From the NCBI RefSeq assembly GCF_030819175.1, contig NZ_JAUTBJ010000002.1:2242001-2306000 (forward strand): 64,000 nt of DNA, given 5' to 3'. The notes beneath the pieces were generated by a model. It was not told the origin of the DNA. It worked only from the letters and a program-made list of their open reading frames with translations, and ran no database searches. This DNA comes from Sphingomonas sp. SORGH_AS_0879 (GTDB taxonomy: Bacteria; Pseudomonadota; Alphaproteobacteria; Sphingomonadales; Sphingomonadaceae). Positions 1-9,363 of the stretch are shown here, in pieces. Both the position numbers and the translations under genes were made by a program. The number at the start of each line of letters is the position of its first letter. Position 1 is the stretch's first letter.

Positions 1-1
1 C

Positions 2-424
2 GCCTGTCTGCTCGCCGATGTCGGTTGGCGTGCCAATCCCGAATTTCGGGCCGAACGCGGCGTGGAGATCGCCCTGCACGGCAATTGGGTGGGGATCGAC
101 GCGACCGGGCGCGCCATGCTCGCACAGGCGCTTCACACCAGTCTGGGCGGCGGGCTGGCCGTGCCCGTGCCGCTGACGGAACTGGCGACCCCGGCCCAGT
201 TGAAACAGGCGACGAACTGGGGCCTGGCGATGCGGCTGGGTCAACGGCTGAGCGGCGGTCTGGCCGGGCCATTGGAGCGCACCGGGCTGGTCATGGGCGA
301 CACGACGCTCGCGCTCGCCATGCGGGATGAGGATCGGGGCTTTTATGGCGAAGCGGTCGAGCGCCGCCACGCCGCATTGGCCACGGCCTTGGGAAGGACG
401 GCGGAGCGGATCAGCCGCACTTGA
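2..424 (+). CDS. ppx: Ppx/GppA-family phosphatase, C-terminal part (5' end outside window)
   Basis: The frame is open from base 2 and ends at the TGA at 422-424, giving the last 140 residues of a protein that begins upstream of the window. The visible part starts with ACLLADVGWRANPEFRAE and continues with a helical stretch (residues around ALHTSLGG and GLAMRLGQRL). This resembles the C-terminal domain of exopolyphosphatase/pppGpp phosphohydrolase proteins; the catalytic ASKHA domain is not in the window. These enzymes hydrolyse polyphosphate or pppGpp in the cytoplasm. The 3' end overlaps the convergent inhibitor-like gene by 14 bp. The family call rests on the C-terminal half only, so exact substrate is unknown. 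Confidence 0.7.
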   Translation, partial: ACLLADVGWRANPEFRAERGVEIALHGNWVGIDATGRAMLAQALHTSLGGGLAVPVPLTELATPAQLKQATNWGLAMRLGQRLSGGLAGPLERTGLVMGDTTLALAMRDEDRGFYGEAVERRHAALATALGRTAERISRT

Positions 425-698
425 AGCGGATGATCCGACCCTGTGCGTCGGTCTCGACGTTCAGCCGGTCGGGCCGGAAGTCCATCGTGACGACCGTGTC
501 GGGCGCGATGACCCGCAAAGTGCGCGCGCCGGAGGTCTTCATGACCTGATCCCGCATCGATTCGGCCCAGACCTTGCCGACGAGCCTGGCAACCTTGCCA
601 TCGCCACAGCCGAGATCGTCGGTCATGGTTTCCGTCCTGGGCGCGGGGGCACAAGCGGCGAGACCGAACGAAACGGCCAGGGCGAGGACGCGGATCAT
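411..698 (-). CDS. I78-family peptidase inhibitor-like lipoprotein
   Basis: A 95-residue protein with a lipoprotein-type signal peptide ending in a lipobox (GLAAC, Cys16), so it is probably anchored to the periplasmic face of a membrane. The mature part has an early Cys (LGCGDG), then VGKVWAE, SGARTLRVIAPDTVVTMD, and RLNVETDAQGRIIRFKCG at the end. This pattern fits the small I78 (potato inhibitor I-like) serine protease inhibitors. Its ATG overlaps the RNase D stop codon (ATGA at 698-695), so the two are likely translated from one mRNA. The target protease is unknown. Family assignment is by motif recall; the lipobox is directly visible. Confidence 0.7.
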   Translation of the reverse strand: MIRVLALAVSFGLAACAPAPRTETMTDDLGCGDGKVARLVGKVWAESMRDQVMKTSGARTLRVIAPDTVVTMDFRPDRLNVETDAQGRIIRFKCG

Positions 699-1873
699 GA
701 TTCTTCCTCCGCGGTGCGGACCATCTTCAACTTGCCGCCCTTGACGACGAAGCCGGTCCGCCCCTCGACCAGATCGAGCGCATCGCGGCCGAACTGCTCG
801 AATCGCCAGCCATCCAGTATCGAAAGGCCGCTGCGAACCCCCGCCGCGAGCATTTCCAGATCGTCGGCGCGGGCAAGAAGGCGCGGTGCCACATCGATGT
901 CGCGCGCGCGGATCTTGAGCAACAACTTGAGCAGATCGGCCACCAGGGCACCCTCACGCCCCATGCCCGGCTTGCGATCGTCGCGCGCGGGCAGTTCGTC
1001 GGCGCCCAGCGGCGCGGCACTTTCCAGCGCATCCATCAGGCGACTGCCGATATCGTTGCTCGCCCATGTCGCCGACAACCCGCGCACCTTCGCCAGATCG
1101 ACCTGCTTGCGCGGCGGATGGCCCGCCAGATCGGCCAGCGTCTCGTCCTTGACGATACGGCCGCGCGGCAGGTCCTTGGCCTGCGCCTCCAACTCGCGCC
1201 AACGGGCCAGCGCCTTCAGGCGGCCCAGCATGTCGGGCTTGCGGCCCGATACGCGCACCCGCTTCCAGGCGCAGTCGGGATCATTGGCATAGTGCGACGG
1301 ATCGGCGAGCCGCTCCATTTCCTGATCCAGCCATGCCCCGCGCCCGGTCTTGCGCAGCCGCTCCAGCATCTTGGGAAAGATCGCCGACAAATGCGTGACG
1401 TCGCCGATCGCATAATCGACCTGGCGCTGGTCGAGCGGGCGGCGTGACCAGTCGGTGAAGCGCGCGCCCTTGTCGACCTGGATACCAAGCCAGCTGTCGA
1501 CCAGGTTCGAATAGCCGATCTGTTCGCCTTGCCCCAGCGCCATCGCCGCGATCTGCGTGTCGAACAGCGGATGCGGGGTCTTGCCGGTCAGGTTATAGAT
1601 GATCTCGATATCCTGCCCACCGGCATGAAAGACCTTGAGCACCGCGTCATTGTTGACCAGCAGGTCGAGCAGCGGCGTCATGTCCAGCCCCGGCGCCTTC
1701 GGATCGATCGCCGCCGCTTCCTCGGTGTCGGCGATCTGGATCAGGCAGAGCTCGGGCCAATAGGTGCTCTCGCGCATGAATTCGGTATCGACCATGACAT
1801 AGTCGGCTTGCGACAGGCGGGCACAGAGATTGGCGAGCGTGGCGCTGTCGGTAATCAACGGATGAACGTGCAT
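695..1873 (-). CDS. rnd: Ribonuclease D
   Basis: 392 residues if translation starts at the ATG at 1873 (MHVHPLITDS); a longer frame reaches 1939, but the extra 22 residues do not look like the family. RNase D is a 3'-5' exoribonuclease that trims tRNA precursors. The DEDD-y exonuclease motifs are visible: DTEFMR (Exo I), HAGGQDIEII (Exo II), and YAIGDVTHL (Exo III with Tyr and Asp). An HRDC domain follows (around ALARWRELEAQAKDLPRGRI). The gene lies divergently from aspS and is translationally coupled to the downstream I78-like lipoprotein gene. Length and motifs are normal for the family. Confidence 0.95.
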   Translation of the reverse strand: MHVHPLITDSATLANLCARLSQADYVMVDTEFMRESTYWPELCLIQIADTEEAAAIDPKAPGLDMTPLLDLLVNNDAVLKVFHAGGQDIEIIYNLTGKTPHPLFDTQIAAMALGQGEQIGYSNLVDSWLGIQVDKGARFTDWSRRPLDQRQVDYAIGDVTHLSAIFPKMLERLRKTGRGAWLDQEMERLADPSHYANDPDCAWKRVRVSGRKPDMLGRLKALARWRELEAQAKDLPRGRIVKDETLADLAGHPPRKQVDLAKVRGLSATWASNDIGSRLMDALESAAPLGADELPARDDRKPGMGREGALVADLLKLLLKIRARDIDVAPRLLARADDLEMLAAGVRSGLSILDGWRFEQFGRDALDLVEGRTGFVVKGGKLKMVRTAEEES

Positions 1874-2010
1874 CGCCTGCACATAGCCCGGCCCGCGCGG
1901 GTTGACAAAGAGGAACGCGCGGGCGGCCCATTCGGGCACATTGGGATTGACAAAAGGGGGGTAGGCGGGGAAGCGGCTGGGCTTTCCCAGACGTTCAGAG
2001 AATGTTCGCC

Positions 2011-3825
2011 ATGCACGCCTATCGTACTCATAACTGTGCCGCGCTGACGGCCGAAGCCGTGGGCCAGACGGTCCGCCTGTCCGGCTGGGTCCATCGCAAG
2101 CGCGATCATGGCGGCGTGCTGTTCGTCGACCTGCGCGACCATTACGGCATCACCCAGATCGTCGCGGATAGCGACACGCCCGCGCTCGCCATCCTGGAGA
2201 GCGTTCGGGTCGAGTCGGTCGTGACGATCGACGGCGTGGTCAAGGCGCGCTCGGCGGGCACGGTGAACCCTAACCTCGCGACCGGTGAGATCGAGGTGTT
2301 CGCGCGCGGCGCGACCATCCTTTCCGCCGCCGAGGAACTGCCCATGCCGGTGGCGGGCGAGCAGGAATATCCCGAGGATATCCGCCTCCGTTACCGCTTC
2401 CTCGACCTGCGTCGCGAGACGCTGCACGCCAATATCGTGCGCCGGACTCAGGTGATTTCCGACATGCGGCGTCGCATGGAGACGGCGGGCTTCACCGAAT
2501 ATTCGACCCCGATCCTCACCGCTTCCTCGCCCGAGGGTGCGCGCGACTTTCTGGTGCCAAGCCGCATCCATCCGGGCAAGTTCTACGCGCTGCCCCAGGC
2601 GCCGCAGCAATATAAGCAGTTGCTGATGGTCGCGGGCTTCGACCGCTATTTCCAGATCGCGCCCTGCTTCCGCGACGAAGACCCGCGCGCCGACCGTCTG
2701 CCGGGCGAATTCTACCAGCTCGACCTGGAGATGAGCTTCGTCACCCAGGAAGAGGTGTGGGAGACGATGGAGCCGGTGATCGGCGGCATCTTCGAGAAGT
2801 TCGCCGACGGTCGTACCGTCACCCCGATCGGCCAGTTCCCGCGTATTCCCTATTCGGAATCGATGCTGAAATACGGCAACGACAAGCCCGACCTGCGTAA
2901 TCCGCTGATCATCACCGATGTCTCGGAGCATTTCACCAGCTCGGGCTTCGGGCTGTTCGAGAAGATCGTCGGCTCGGGCGGCGTCGTCCGCGCGATCCCG
3001 GCGCCGGGCACCGCCGAGAAGAGCCGCAAATTCTTCGACGAGATGAACGAGTGGGCTCGTGCCGAGGGCCATGCGGGACTTGGCTATGTCACTCGCAAGG
3101 GCGGCGAGTTCGGCGGCCCGATCGCCAAGAACCACGGCACCGAGGGGATGGAGGCGATCTATGCCGCGCTCGGCCTGGGCCCCGATGACGGCCTGTTCTT
3201 CGCGGCGGGCAAGGTCGAGGCGGCCACCAAGCTGGCAGGGCTCGCGCGCACGCGGGTCGCCGAGCAACTCGGCCTGATCGAGGAGGGCGCGTTCCGCCTG
3301 TGCTGGATCGTCGACTTCCCCTTCTACGAATGGGATGAGGACGAGAAGAAGGTCGAGTTCGCGCACAACCCGTTCTCGATGCCGCAGGGGGGGATGGAGG
3401 CGCTCAACTCCGCCGATCCGTTATCGCTCAAGGCGTATCAGTATGACCTGGTCTGCAACGGTTTCGAGATCGCCTCGGGTTCGATCCGCAACCAGAGCCC
3501 TGAACTCATGGTCAAGGCGTTCGAGCTGGTTGGCCTGTCCAAGGCCGATGTCGAGGAGCGCTTCGGCGGCCTCTACCGGGCCTTCCAGTATGGCGCGCCG
3601 CCGCATGGTGGCATGGCGGCGGGCGTCGACCGCATTGTCATGCTGATCTGCGGCGCTCAGAATCTGCGCGAAATCTCGCTGTTCCCGATGAACCAGCGCG
3701 CGGAAGATCTGCTGATGGGTGCCCCCAGCCTGCCCAGCACCAAGCAGATGCGCGAATTGTCGCTCCGCTCGACCGCCGAGCCGAAAAAGGATGTGGATCA
3801 GGTCGTCGCCGCTTCGGCGGGCTGA
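2011..3825 (+). CDS. aspS: Aspartate--tRNA(Asp/Asn) ligase
   Basis: 604 residues from the ATG at 2011 ([10 protein letters not shown]); an in-frame ATG nine bases upstream at 2002 is possible. It charges tRNA with aspartate in the cytoplasm. The N-terminal OB-fold anticodon-binding domain ([19 protein letters not shown]) is followed by class II motif 2 ([19 protein letters not shown]), the inserted GAD domain, and motif 3 ([11 protein letters not shown]). Bacterial-type length is normal. Many alphaproteobacteria use a non-discriminating enzyme with GatCAB; that cannot be judged from the window. A strong hairpin follows the stop codon. Confidence 0.97.
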   Translation: MHAYRTHNCAALTAEAVGQTVRLSGWVHRKRDHGGVLFVDLRDHYGITQIVADSDTPALAILESVRVESVVTIDGVVKARSAGTVNPNLATGEIEVFARGATILSAAEELPMPVAGEQEYPEDIRLRYRFLDLRRETLHANIVRRTQVISDMRRRMETAGFTEYSTPILTASSPEGARDFLVPSRIHPGKFYALPQAPQQYKQLLMVAGFDRYFQIAPCFRDEDPRADRLPGEFYQLDLEMSFVTQEEVWETMEPVIGGIFEKFADGRTVTPIGQFPRIPYSESMLKYGNDKPDLRNPLIITDVSEHFTSSGFGLFEKIVGSGGVVRAIPAPGTAEKSRKFFDEMNEWARAEGHAGLGYVTRKGGEFGGPIAKNHGTEGMEAIYAALGLGPDDGLFFAAGKVEAATKLAGLARTRVAEQLGLIEEGAFRLCWIVDFPFYEWDEDEKKVEFAHNPFSMPQGGMEALNSADPLSLKAYQYDLVCNGFEIASGSIRNQSPELMVKAFELVGLSKADVEERFGGLYRAFQYGAPPHGGMAAGVDRIVMLICGAQNLREISLFPMNQRAEDLLMGAPSLPSTKQMRELSLRSTAEPKKDVDQVVAASAG

Positions 3826-3847
3826 TCCCGTCACTATCGCTGCGTAA

Positions 3848-3883
3848 AAAAGGGCGGGCACCGATTTCGGCGTCCGCCCTTTT
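3848..3883. terminator. Bidirectional intrinsic terminator between aspS and carbonic anhydrase
   Basis: A perfect 10-bp inverted repeat, AAAAGGGCGG at 3848-3857 and CCGCCCTTTT at 3874-3883, with a 16-nt loop. The A-tract on one side and T-tract on the other give a stem plus U-run in both directions. That suits the two convergent genes that flank it. Confidence 0.8.
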
Positions 3884-3920
3884 CGTGTCGTGTCCGGGCC
3901 AGGGGCCCGGACCGACTCCC

Positions 3921-4571
3921 TTAAGCCGTGGCCAGCGCTGGAGTAGCGGGCTTGAACTCGCCCTGCTCATCCATGACGTGCAGCACGCCGTCCGCGATCG
4001 CGAAATAAGCGCCACGCAGGGTCAGCTTGCCGGCTTCCTCGCGGCTGGTGACGAAGGGGAAGGTGCGCAGATTGGCGATCGACGTGCGGACCGACTCCAG
4101 TTCCATCTCGCGCATCGCATCGGGACCGTCGCCATGCTTGGCGATGACCTTTTCGCGGGCGCCGTCGAGCAGGCTCACCCAGTCGGAAACGAAGCCGCCC
4201 TCACCCTGTGGGGCATGCGCGAAGCCTTGCGTCAGCGCCGCCTTGCAGCCGCCACAGGCGCCATGGCCCATGACGACGACATCGGTCACTTCGAGCTGCG
4301 TCACCGCGAATTCCAGCGCCGCCGACACGCCGTGATGACCACCACCCGTCTCGAACGGGGGCACGAGGTTGGCGACGTTGCGCACGACGAAGATTTCGCC
4401 GGGCAGCGTGTCGAAAATCTGGGCCGGATCGACGCGGCTGTCGGAGCAGGCGATCACCATCACCTTCGGGCTCTGGCCTTCCTTCAATTCGGCCCAGCGG
4501 TCGCGCTGGCGACGCCAATCGGAAGTCCGAAAGCGCTGATAGCCATCCACGAGGTCGTTAAAGTCGGTCAT
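3921..4571 (-). CDS. Beta-class carbonic anhydrase
   Basis: 216 residues. It interconverts CO2 and bicarbonate, supplying bicarbonate for carboxylases. The zinc-site signature CSDSR is present (Cys42, Asp44, Arg46) and the second pair of ligands His103 and Cys106 lies in MGHGACGGCK. The length is that of the Can/CynT family. The gene is convergent with aspS and divergent from lipA. I see no signal peptide, so the enzyme should be cytoplasmic. Confidence 0.95.
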   Translation of the reverse strand: MTDFNDLVDGYQRFRTSDWRRQRDRWAELKEGQSPKVMVIACSDSRVDPAQIFDTLPGEIFVVRNVANLVPPFETGGGHHGVSAALEFAVTQLEVTDVVVMGHGACGGCKAALTQGFAHAPQGEGGFVSDWVSLLDGAREKVIAKHGDGPDAMREMELESVRTSIANLRTFPFVTSREEAGKLTLRGAYFAIADGVLHVMDEQGEFKPATPALATA

Positions 4572-4725
4572 TGCTCTCTCTTATCCAGTTCAGGAAATCA
4601 TGCTCTAGCAGGCGAACCCGAGCGTGGCCGTTTCGGTTCCATATCAAATTGTGTCTGTCGCGCGATACCTTGGACGCGCATCGCAGGCATTGTGTCCGGC
4701 GGGGACCATCGCTATTTCGCGGGGC
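4572..4725. promoter_or_regulatory. Divergent intergenic region between carbonic anhydrase and lipA
   Basis: 154 bp without coding sequence, carrying the promoters of two divergent genes by position. I could not identify a convincing -35/-10 pair or operator in it. Confidence 0.4.
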
Positions 4726-5649
4726 ATGAACGAGTTGACACCGTTGGTCGCGCCGGTGCGCGCGCGCAAGCCGGACTGGATCCGCGTCAAGGCTCCGACC
4801 AGCGCCGGGTTCGCCGCCACGCGCGAGCTGATGCGGGCCAAGAGCCTGACGACCGTCTGCGAAGAGGCCGCCTGTCCGAACATCGGCGAATGCTGGTCGA
4901 AGAAGCATGCGACCGTCATGATCCTGGGCGACACCTGCACCCGCGCCTGCGCCTTCTGCAACGTGAAGACCGGCATGCCGCGCAAGGTCGACGCGATGGA
5001 GCCGCAGAATGTCGCGGATGCCGCCGCGCAGATGGGGCTGAACCATATCGTCGTCACCTCGGTCGACCGGGACGACCTGCCCGATGGCGGCGCATCGCAG
5101 TTCGTGAAGGTGATTGAGGCACTGCGTCGCACCACGCCGAACACGACCATCGAAATCCTGACGCCGGACTTCCGCAACAAGGCGCAGGCCGCGATCGAGT
5201 CGATCGTCGAGGCGCGGCCCGATGTCTACAACCATAACCTGGAAACGGTCCCCCGGCTCTATCCGACGATCCGGCCGGGTGCGCGCTATTATGCGTCGCT
5301 GCGCCTGCTGGAGAGCGTGAAGCGCCACGACCCGTCGATATTCACCAAGTCGGGCGTGATGCTGGGCCTGGGCGAAGAGCGGCTGGAGGTGCATCAGGTG
5401 ATGGACGACATGCGCTCGGCCGACATCGATTTCCTGACCATGGGCCAGTATCTCCAGCCGACGCCGCGCCATGCCAAGGTCGCCGAGTTCGTCACACCCA
5501 AGGCGTTCGACGCCTATGCCTCGATCGCGCGCGCCAAGGGCTTCCTGCTGGTCGCCAGCTCGCCGCTGACGCGCTCCAGCTATCATGCGGGCGACGATTT
5601 CGAGCGGCTGCGGGCGGCGCGCGAGGCGAAGCTGGCTGCCAAACGCTGA
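4726..5649 (+). CDS. lipA: Lipoyl synthase
   Basis: 307 residues from the ATG at 4726 ([10 protein letters not shown]). It is a radical SAM enzyme that inserts two sulfur atoms into protein-bound octanoate to make lipoate. Both cluster motifs are visible: the auxiliary-cluster cysteines 45, 50 and 56 ([12 protein letters not shown]) and the radical SAM cysteines 71, 75 and 78 (CTRACAFC). The C-terminal serine motif of the family is seen in [13 protein letters not shown]. The frame is open further upstream to 4624, but those residues do not match the family. The stop overlaps the start of the next gene (TGATG), so lipA and ratA are coupled. Confidence 0.97.
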   Translation: MNELTPLVAPVRARKPDWIRVKAPTSAGFAATRELMRAKSLTTVCEEAACPNIGECWSKKHATVMILGDTCTRACAFCNVKTGMPRKVDAMEPQNVADAAAQMGLNHIVVTSVDRDDLPDGGASQFVKVIEALRRTTPNTTIEILTPDFRNKAQAAIESIVEARPDVYNHNLETVPRLYPTIRPGARYYASLRLLESVKRHDPSIFTKSGVMLGLGEERLEVHQVMDDMRSADIDFLTMGQYLQPTPRHAKVAEFVTPKAFDAYASIARAKGFLLVASSPLTRSSYHAGDDFERLRAAREAKLAAKR

Positions 5650-6107
5650 TGCCCAAGCATAGCGAGACACGGCATCTGCCCTATACGCCGGAGCAGATGT
5701 TCGATTTGGTCGCCGATGTGGCGCGCTACCCGGAATTCCTGCCCTGGGTTTCCGCGATGCGCGTCCGATCGGACTCGGATAGCGAGACGGTGGCCGACAT
5801 GATCGTCGGCTTCAAGGGGCTGCGCGAGACCTTCACCAGCCGCGTGACCAAGACCCGCCCCGAGTCGATCGACGTCGATTATCTCGACGGGCCGCTCAAA
5901 TATCTGCGCAACAACTGGCGTTTCCGGCCCCAGGAACAGGGTTGCGCGGTCGACTTCACCGTCGACTTCGCGTTCAAGAACCGGGTGTTCGAGATGCTGG
6001 CGGGGCAGGTGTTCGGCACCGCACTCCGCCGCATGATCGGCGCGTTCGAGGATCGCGCCGCCAAGCTTTACGGCAGCAGCAACTCCAGCGCCAACAGCGC
6101 CGCCTGA
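5649..6107 (+). CDS. RatA/Coq10-family START-domain protein
   Basis: 152 residues. The sequence HSETRHLPYTPEQMFDLVAD and ARYPEFLPWVSAMRV is typical of the polyketide cyclase/START-like family that includes bacterial RatA and the mitochondrial ubiquinone-binding Coq10. In alphaproteobacteria these proteins are usually thought to bind ubiquinone; the E. coli homologue was reported as a ribosome-association toxin. The gene starts inside the lipA stop codon. Its last 40 bp overlap the 3' end of the convergent pncC gene. Which of the two roles applies is not decidable from sequence. Confidence 0.88.
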   Translation: MPKHSETRHLPYTPEQMFDLVADVARYPEFLPWVSAMRVRSDSDSETVADMIVGFKGLRETFTSRVTKTRPESIDVDYLDGPLKYLRNNWRFRPQEQGCAVDFTVDFAFKNRVFEMLAGQVFGTALRRMIGAFEDRAAKLYGSSNSSANSAA

Positions 6108-6568
6108 AGCCGGATCGCGCCGCGCCCGATGTCGCCGAATTCGTGGCGCTCGGCCTTTACATCCTCGGGGTCGCCGTCACGTAGCGCACGGGCGAAGACG
6201 ACGGTGCCGACCGGCTTCTTCGCCGTACCGCCGCCGGGGCCCGCCACGCCAGTGATCGCCACCGCCACATCGGCCTCGCTGGCCGCCAGCGCGCCCTGCG
6301 CCATACCCCAGGCGGTCGCCGTCGATACCGCGCCGAACGTGTCGATTACCTCGGGATTGACCTTGAGCATCGCGATCTTGGCCTGGTTCGAATAGGTGAC
6401 GAACCCCGCCTCGACCACGTCGGACGATCCCGGAATTTCGGTCAGTGCGGCGGACACCAGCCCACCGGTGCAGCTTTCGGCCAAGGCGACGCGGCGACCC
6501 GCCGCGCGGTTCTCGGTCACGACCCGTTCGGCCAGGGCGATCAATTCCCGGGGCAGCAGCACGTCCAT
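6068..6568 (-). CDS. pncC: CinA-family nicotinamide-nucleotide amidohydrolase
   Basis: 166 residues from the ATG at 6568, which overlaps the upstream stop (TGATG). It is the stand-alone C-terminal CinA domain that deamidates NMN to nicotinate mononucleotide in pyridine nucleotide recycling. Family motifs seen are LAESCTGGLVSAALTEIPG, GFVTYSNQAK and AITGVAGPGGGTAKKPVGTV. It is the last gene of the ispDF operon. Its end overlaps the convergent ratA by 40 bp. Confidence 0.93.
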   Translation of the reverse strand: MDVLLPRELIALAERVVTENRAAGRRVALAESCTGGLVSAALTEIPGSSDVVEAGFVTYSNQAKIAMLKVNPEVIDTFGAVSTATAWGMAQGALAASEADVAVAITGVAGPGGGTAKKPVGTVVFARALRDGDPEDVKAERHEFGDIGRGAIRLQAALLALELLLP

Positions 6569-7098
6569 CAGCGGTTCCCGTTCGTGCAAAGCGGCAGATC
6601 GGGCACGGCGACCTGCCGCCCTCGTGCCTTTTCCGTCTTGAGATATTGCAGCGCGGTCACGACGACCGACGCCATGTTGCGCGGGGGCAGGGGGGCCAAC
6701 TGCGTCACCAGCCGGTCGATCGTCCCGCAGTCCTCCAGCCCGATCCGCCCGACGATGAACGGCACGAGCAGCGAGGTCAGCAACGGACGGGCGTAATCCG
6801 ACTGCAACAGCGTATCGATCGCCGGGTCCGACAGCTTGACGATCGCGGCACGGGCGGCAGGCCAGGCCTGATCCGCCGCGCTCTCATATTTGGCGATGAG
6901 GGTGCCTCCACCCCGGATCAGGCTAGTGGCGGGCAGTCGTGCTCCGCATACCCGACCGGTTTCGCGCAATATGTCGGGCATGGCGACCAGCGTCATCGCC
7001 TCCGCCTCGGGCGCGGTGATGCAGGAGCGGGCCTGAGCGCTCGCGATCTCCGGAGCGATCAATGCCGCAAGCGCGACGATCAGACCCAAGCGCTTCAT
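6568..7098 (-). CDS. Secreted protein of unknown function in the ispDF-pncC operon
   Basis: 176 residues. A clear Sec signal peptide ([23 protein letters not shown], cleavage expected near residue 22) is followed by a helical protein with four cysteines (RSCITAP, RVCGARLP, LEDCGTID, LPLCTNG), which could form two disulfides in the periplasm. I do not recognise the family. It overlaps ispDF by ATGA at its start and pncC by TGATG at its end, so it is fully embedded in that operon. Conserved sphingomonad proteins of this general type exist, but no function should be inferred from the metabolic neighbours. Confidence 0.8.
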   Translation of the reverse strand: MKRLGLIVALAALIAPEIASAQARSCITAPEAEAMTLVAMPDILRETGRVCGARLPATSLIRGGGTLIAKYESAADQAWPAARAAIVKLSDPAIDTLLQSDYARPLLTSLLVPFIVGRIGLEDCGTIDRLVTQLAPLPPRNMASVVVTALQYLKTEKARGRQVAVPDLPLCTNGNR

Positions 7099-8267
7099 GC
7101 GGGCATTCCCCCGGGGAGGCGCACGGTGGCGATCGCCTGCGCCGCGATGCCTTCGCCGCGTCCGGTAAAGCCCAGGCGTTCGGTCGTCGTGGCCTTCAGG
7201 CTGACCCGGCTCCGCTCGATGTTCAGCAGGCCGGCGATCCGTTCGACCATGGCGGCGCGGTGAGGGCCGATCTTGGGCGCTTCGCAGATGATGGTCAGGT
7301 CGACGAAATCGATCCGCCCGCCCTTATCGGCGATCAGCTTGGCGGCATGTTGCAGGAACTGGCCCGACTCGGCCCCCTTCCATTGCGGATCGCTCGGCGG
7401 AAAATGGGTGCCGATGTCGCCCGCCGCGATCGTGCCGAGCAGCGCGTCGGTCAGCGCATGGAGCGCGACATCGGCATCGCTATGTCCCGACAGCCCCTGA
7501 TGATGCGGGATCAGCACGCCGCCCAGCCAGAGTTCTTCGCCATCTTCCAGACGGTGAACGTCGAAACCCATCGCGGTCCGGGTTTCCCATGCCAGTCGCA
7601 TATCAGCGCCGGCCAAGTCGTCGGGATAGGTGATTTTCTCGAGCATGGCATCGCCCTGCACCAAAGCGACGCGCCCGCCAAGCCGTCGCACCATCTGCGC
7701 ATCGTCGGTCGCCTCGGCATCGGCGGGCCATGCAGCATGGGCGGCGATGACCGATTGCAGGTGAAAGCCCTGCGGGGTCTGCACCCGGACGACGCCGTTA
7801 CGCGGTACGGTTTCGCCCAGATGGACGCCGTCCGGCCGCAGGCTTTCCCGCGCCAGCGTATCCGCGACCGGCAGCACCGGCATCGCGCCATCGGCCGCTT
7901 CCAGCCCAGCCAGAACGCGGTCGATCACGTCGTGCGAGAGGCAGGGGCGAGCGGCGTCGTGGATCAGCACCTTCTCGACCCCGGCGAGAGCGAGTTGCCG
8001 CAAACCGTTCGCCACCGATTCGCGGCGGCTGGCCCCACCGGCCTCGCACCAGGCGCTTGGCAGAAGGTTGCGCACCGTCTCCAACTGATCCGCCGCGACC
8101 ATGGTCAGCACGGGGCCAATCGCGGGATGTGCGGCAAAGGCGGCATGGCTCCATGCCAGCATCGGACGGCCGCCCAGATCGCGAAACTGTTTCGGTATGC
8201 CGCCGCCCATCCGACTGCCGCCACCCGCCGCGACGATCAATGCGGCGATCTTTCCATTCTCGCTCAT
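7095..8267 (-). CDS. ispDF: Bifunctional IspD/IspF isoprenoid enzyme
   Basis: 390 residues. The N-terminal half is IspD (2-C-methyl-D-erythritol 4-phosphate cytidylyltransferase) with the nucleotide-binding loop [10 protein letters not shown] near residue 13. The C-terminal half, from about residue 230, is IspF (MECDP synthase) with the metal ligands in [10 protein letters not shown] and [18 protein letters not shown]. The two catalyse non-consecutive steps of the MEP pathway, with IspE supplied elsewhere. The fusion is common in alphaproteobacteria. It is the first gene of an operon with a secreted unknown and pncC. Confidence 0.97.
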   Translation of the reverse strand: MSENGKIAALIVAAGGGSRMGGGIPKQFRDLGGRPMLAWSHAAFAAHPAIGPVLTMVAADQLETVRNLLPSAWCEAGGASRRESVANGLRQLALAGVEKVLIHDAARPCLSHDVIDRVLAGLEAADGAMPVLPVADTLARESLRPDGVHLGETVPRNGVVRVQTPQGFHLQSVIAAHAAWPADAEATDDAQMVRRLGGRVALVQGDAMLEKITYPDDLAGADMRLAWETRTAMGFDVHRLEDGEELWLGGVLIPHHQGLSGHSDADVALHALTDALLGTIAAGDIGTHFPPSDPQWKGAESGQFLQHAAKLIADKGGRIDFVDLTIICEAPKIGPHRAAMVERIAGLLNIERSRVSLKATTTERLGFTGRGEGIAAQAIATVRLPGGMPA

Positions 8268-8358
8268 AAGGCCGCGACCTAGCGGCTTTTCGCCCGTACC
8301 GCCAATCTTGCCTCGTGGTGCATGTTCGCGTAGAGGGACTGCTTATTTTTCAGGCAGT

Positions 8359-9363
8359 ATGATGCGTAATCTCGCCCCCATTCAGGTCGGTCCGGTGACG
8401 ATCGACAGCCCCGTCGTTCTGGCGCCGATGACCGGCGTCACCGACATGCCGTTTCGCACGCTGGTCCGCCGCTATGGTTCGGGCTTGAACGTGACCGAGA
8501 TGATCGCCAGCCAAGCCGCCATCCGCGAGACGCGTCAATCGATCCAGAAGGCCGCATGGCATCCGCTGGAGGAGCCGGTGTCGATGCAGCTGGTCGGCTG
8601 CACGCCCTATGAAATGGGTGAGGCGGCCAGGCTGAACGCCGATCGCGGCGCGGCGATCATCGACATCAATATGGGCTGTCCGGTACGCAAGGTCGTCAAC
8701 GGCGATGCGGGCTCGGCTTTGATGCGCGACCTGAAACTGGCGGCGGAGATCATTCGTGCGACGGTGGAGGCGGTGGATGTGCCGGTGACGCTGAAAATGC
8801 GGATGGGCTGGTGCCATGACAGCCTGAACGCCCCCGAATTGTCGCGCATCGCCGAGGATATCGGCGTGAAAATGATCACCGTCCATGGTCGCACCCGCAA
8901 CCAGATGTACAAGGGGCAGGCGGACTGGGCCTTCATCCGCCAGGTGAAGGATGCGGTATCCATCCCCGTCATCGCCAATGGCGACATCTGTTCGGTGGAC
9001 GATGCCGACATGGCGCTGGACCAGTCGGGCGCGGACGGAGTGATGATCGGGCGTGGCGCCTATGGTCGCCCTTGGCTGTTGGGGCAGGTCATGCATTGGT
9101 TCGCAACCGGCGAACGTCGCGAGGATCCGCCGCTGGGCGAACAATATCGTGTCGTTGCCGAACATTATGACGCGATGCTTGACCATTATGGTACCGAGAC
9201 GGGCGTCAACATGGCCCGCAAGCATATCGGCTGGTACACACGCGGACTTCACGGCTCCGCCGAGTTCCGCAACAAGGTCAATCAGGAAGCCAGTGCCGAC
9301 CGCGTCAAGGCGATGCTGTACGACTTCTACGTGCCGCAGATCGAGCTTGCAGCCGCGGCCTGA
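8359..9363 (+). CDS. dusB: tRNA-dihydrouridine synthase DusB
   Basis: 334 residues from the ATG at 8359; the next codon is also ATG. The enzyme reduces uridines in tRNA using FMN and NADPH. Motifs are the FMN-barrel start [13 protein letters not shown], the catalytic Cys in [10 protein letters not shown], and [16 protein letters not shown]. In many proteobacteria dusB sits directly upstream of ntrBC, as here. Its last 17 bp overlap the likely TTG start of ntrB. Confidence 0.95.
   Translation: MMRNLAPIQVGPVTIDSPVVLAPMTGVTDMPFRTLVRRYGSGLNVTEMIASQAAIRETRQSIQKAAWHPLEEPVSMQLVGCTPYEMGEAARLNADRGAAIIDINMGCPVRKVVNGDAGSALMRDLKLAAEIIRATVEAVDVPVTLKMRMGWCHDSLNAPELSRIAEDIGVKMITVHGRTRNQMYKGQADWAFIRQVKDAVSIPVIANGDICSVDDADMALDQSGADGVMIGRGAYGRPWLLGQVMHWFATGERREDPPLGEQYRVVAEHYDAMLDHYGTETGVNMARKHIGWYTRGLHGSAEFRNKVNQEASADRVKAMLYDFYVPQIELAAAA

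Noticed and set aside
1855..3366. Minus-strand open frame of 503 codons opposite aspS
   Set aside because: It runs opposite the conserved aspS motifs and has no recognisable domain, start signal or codon bias.
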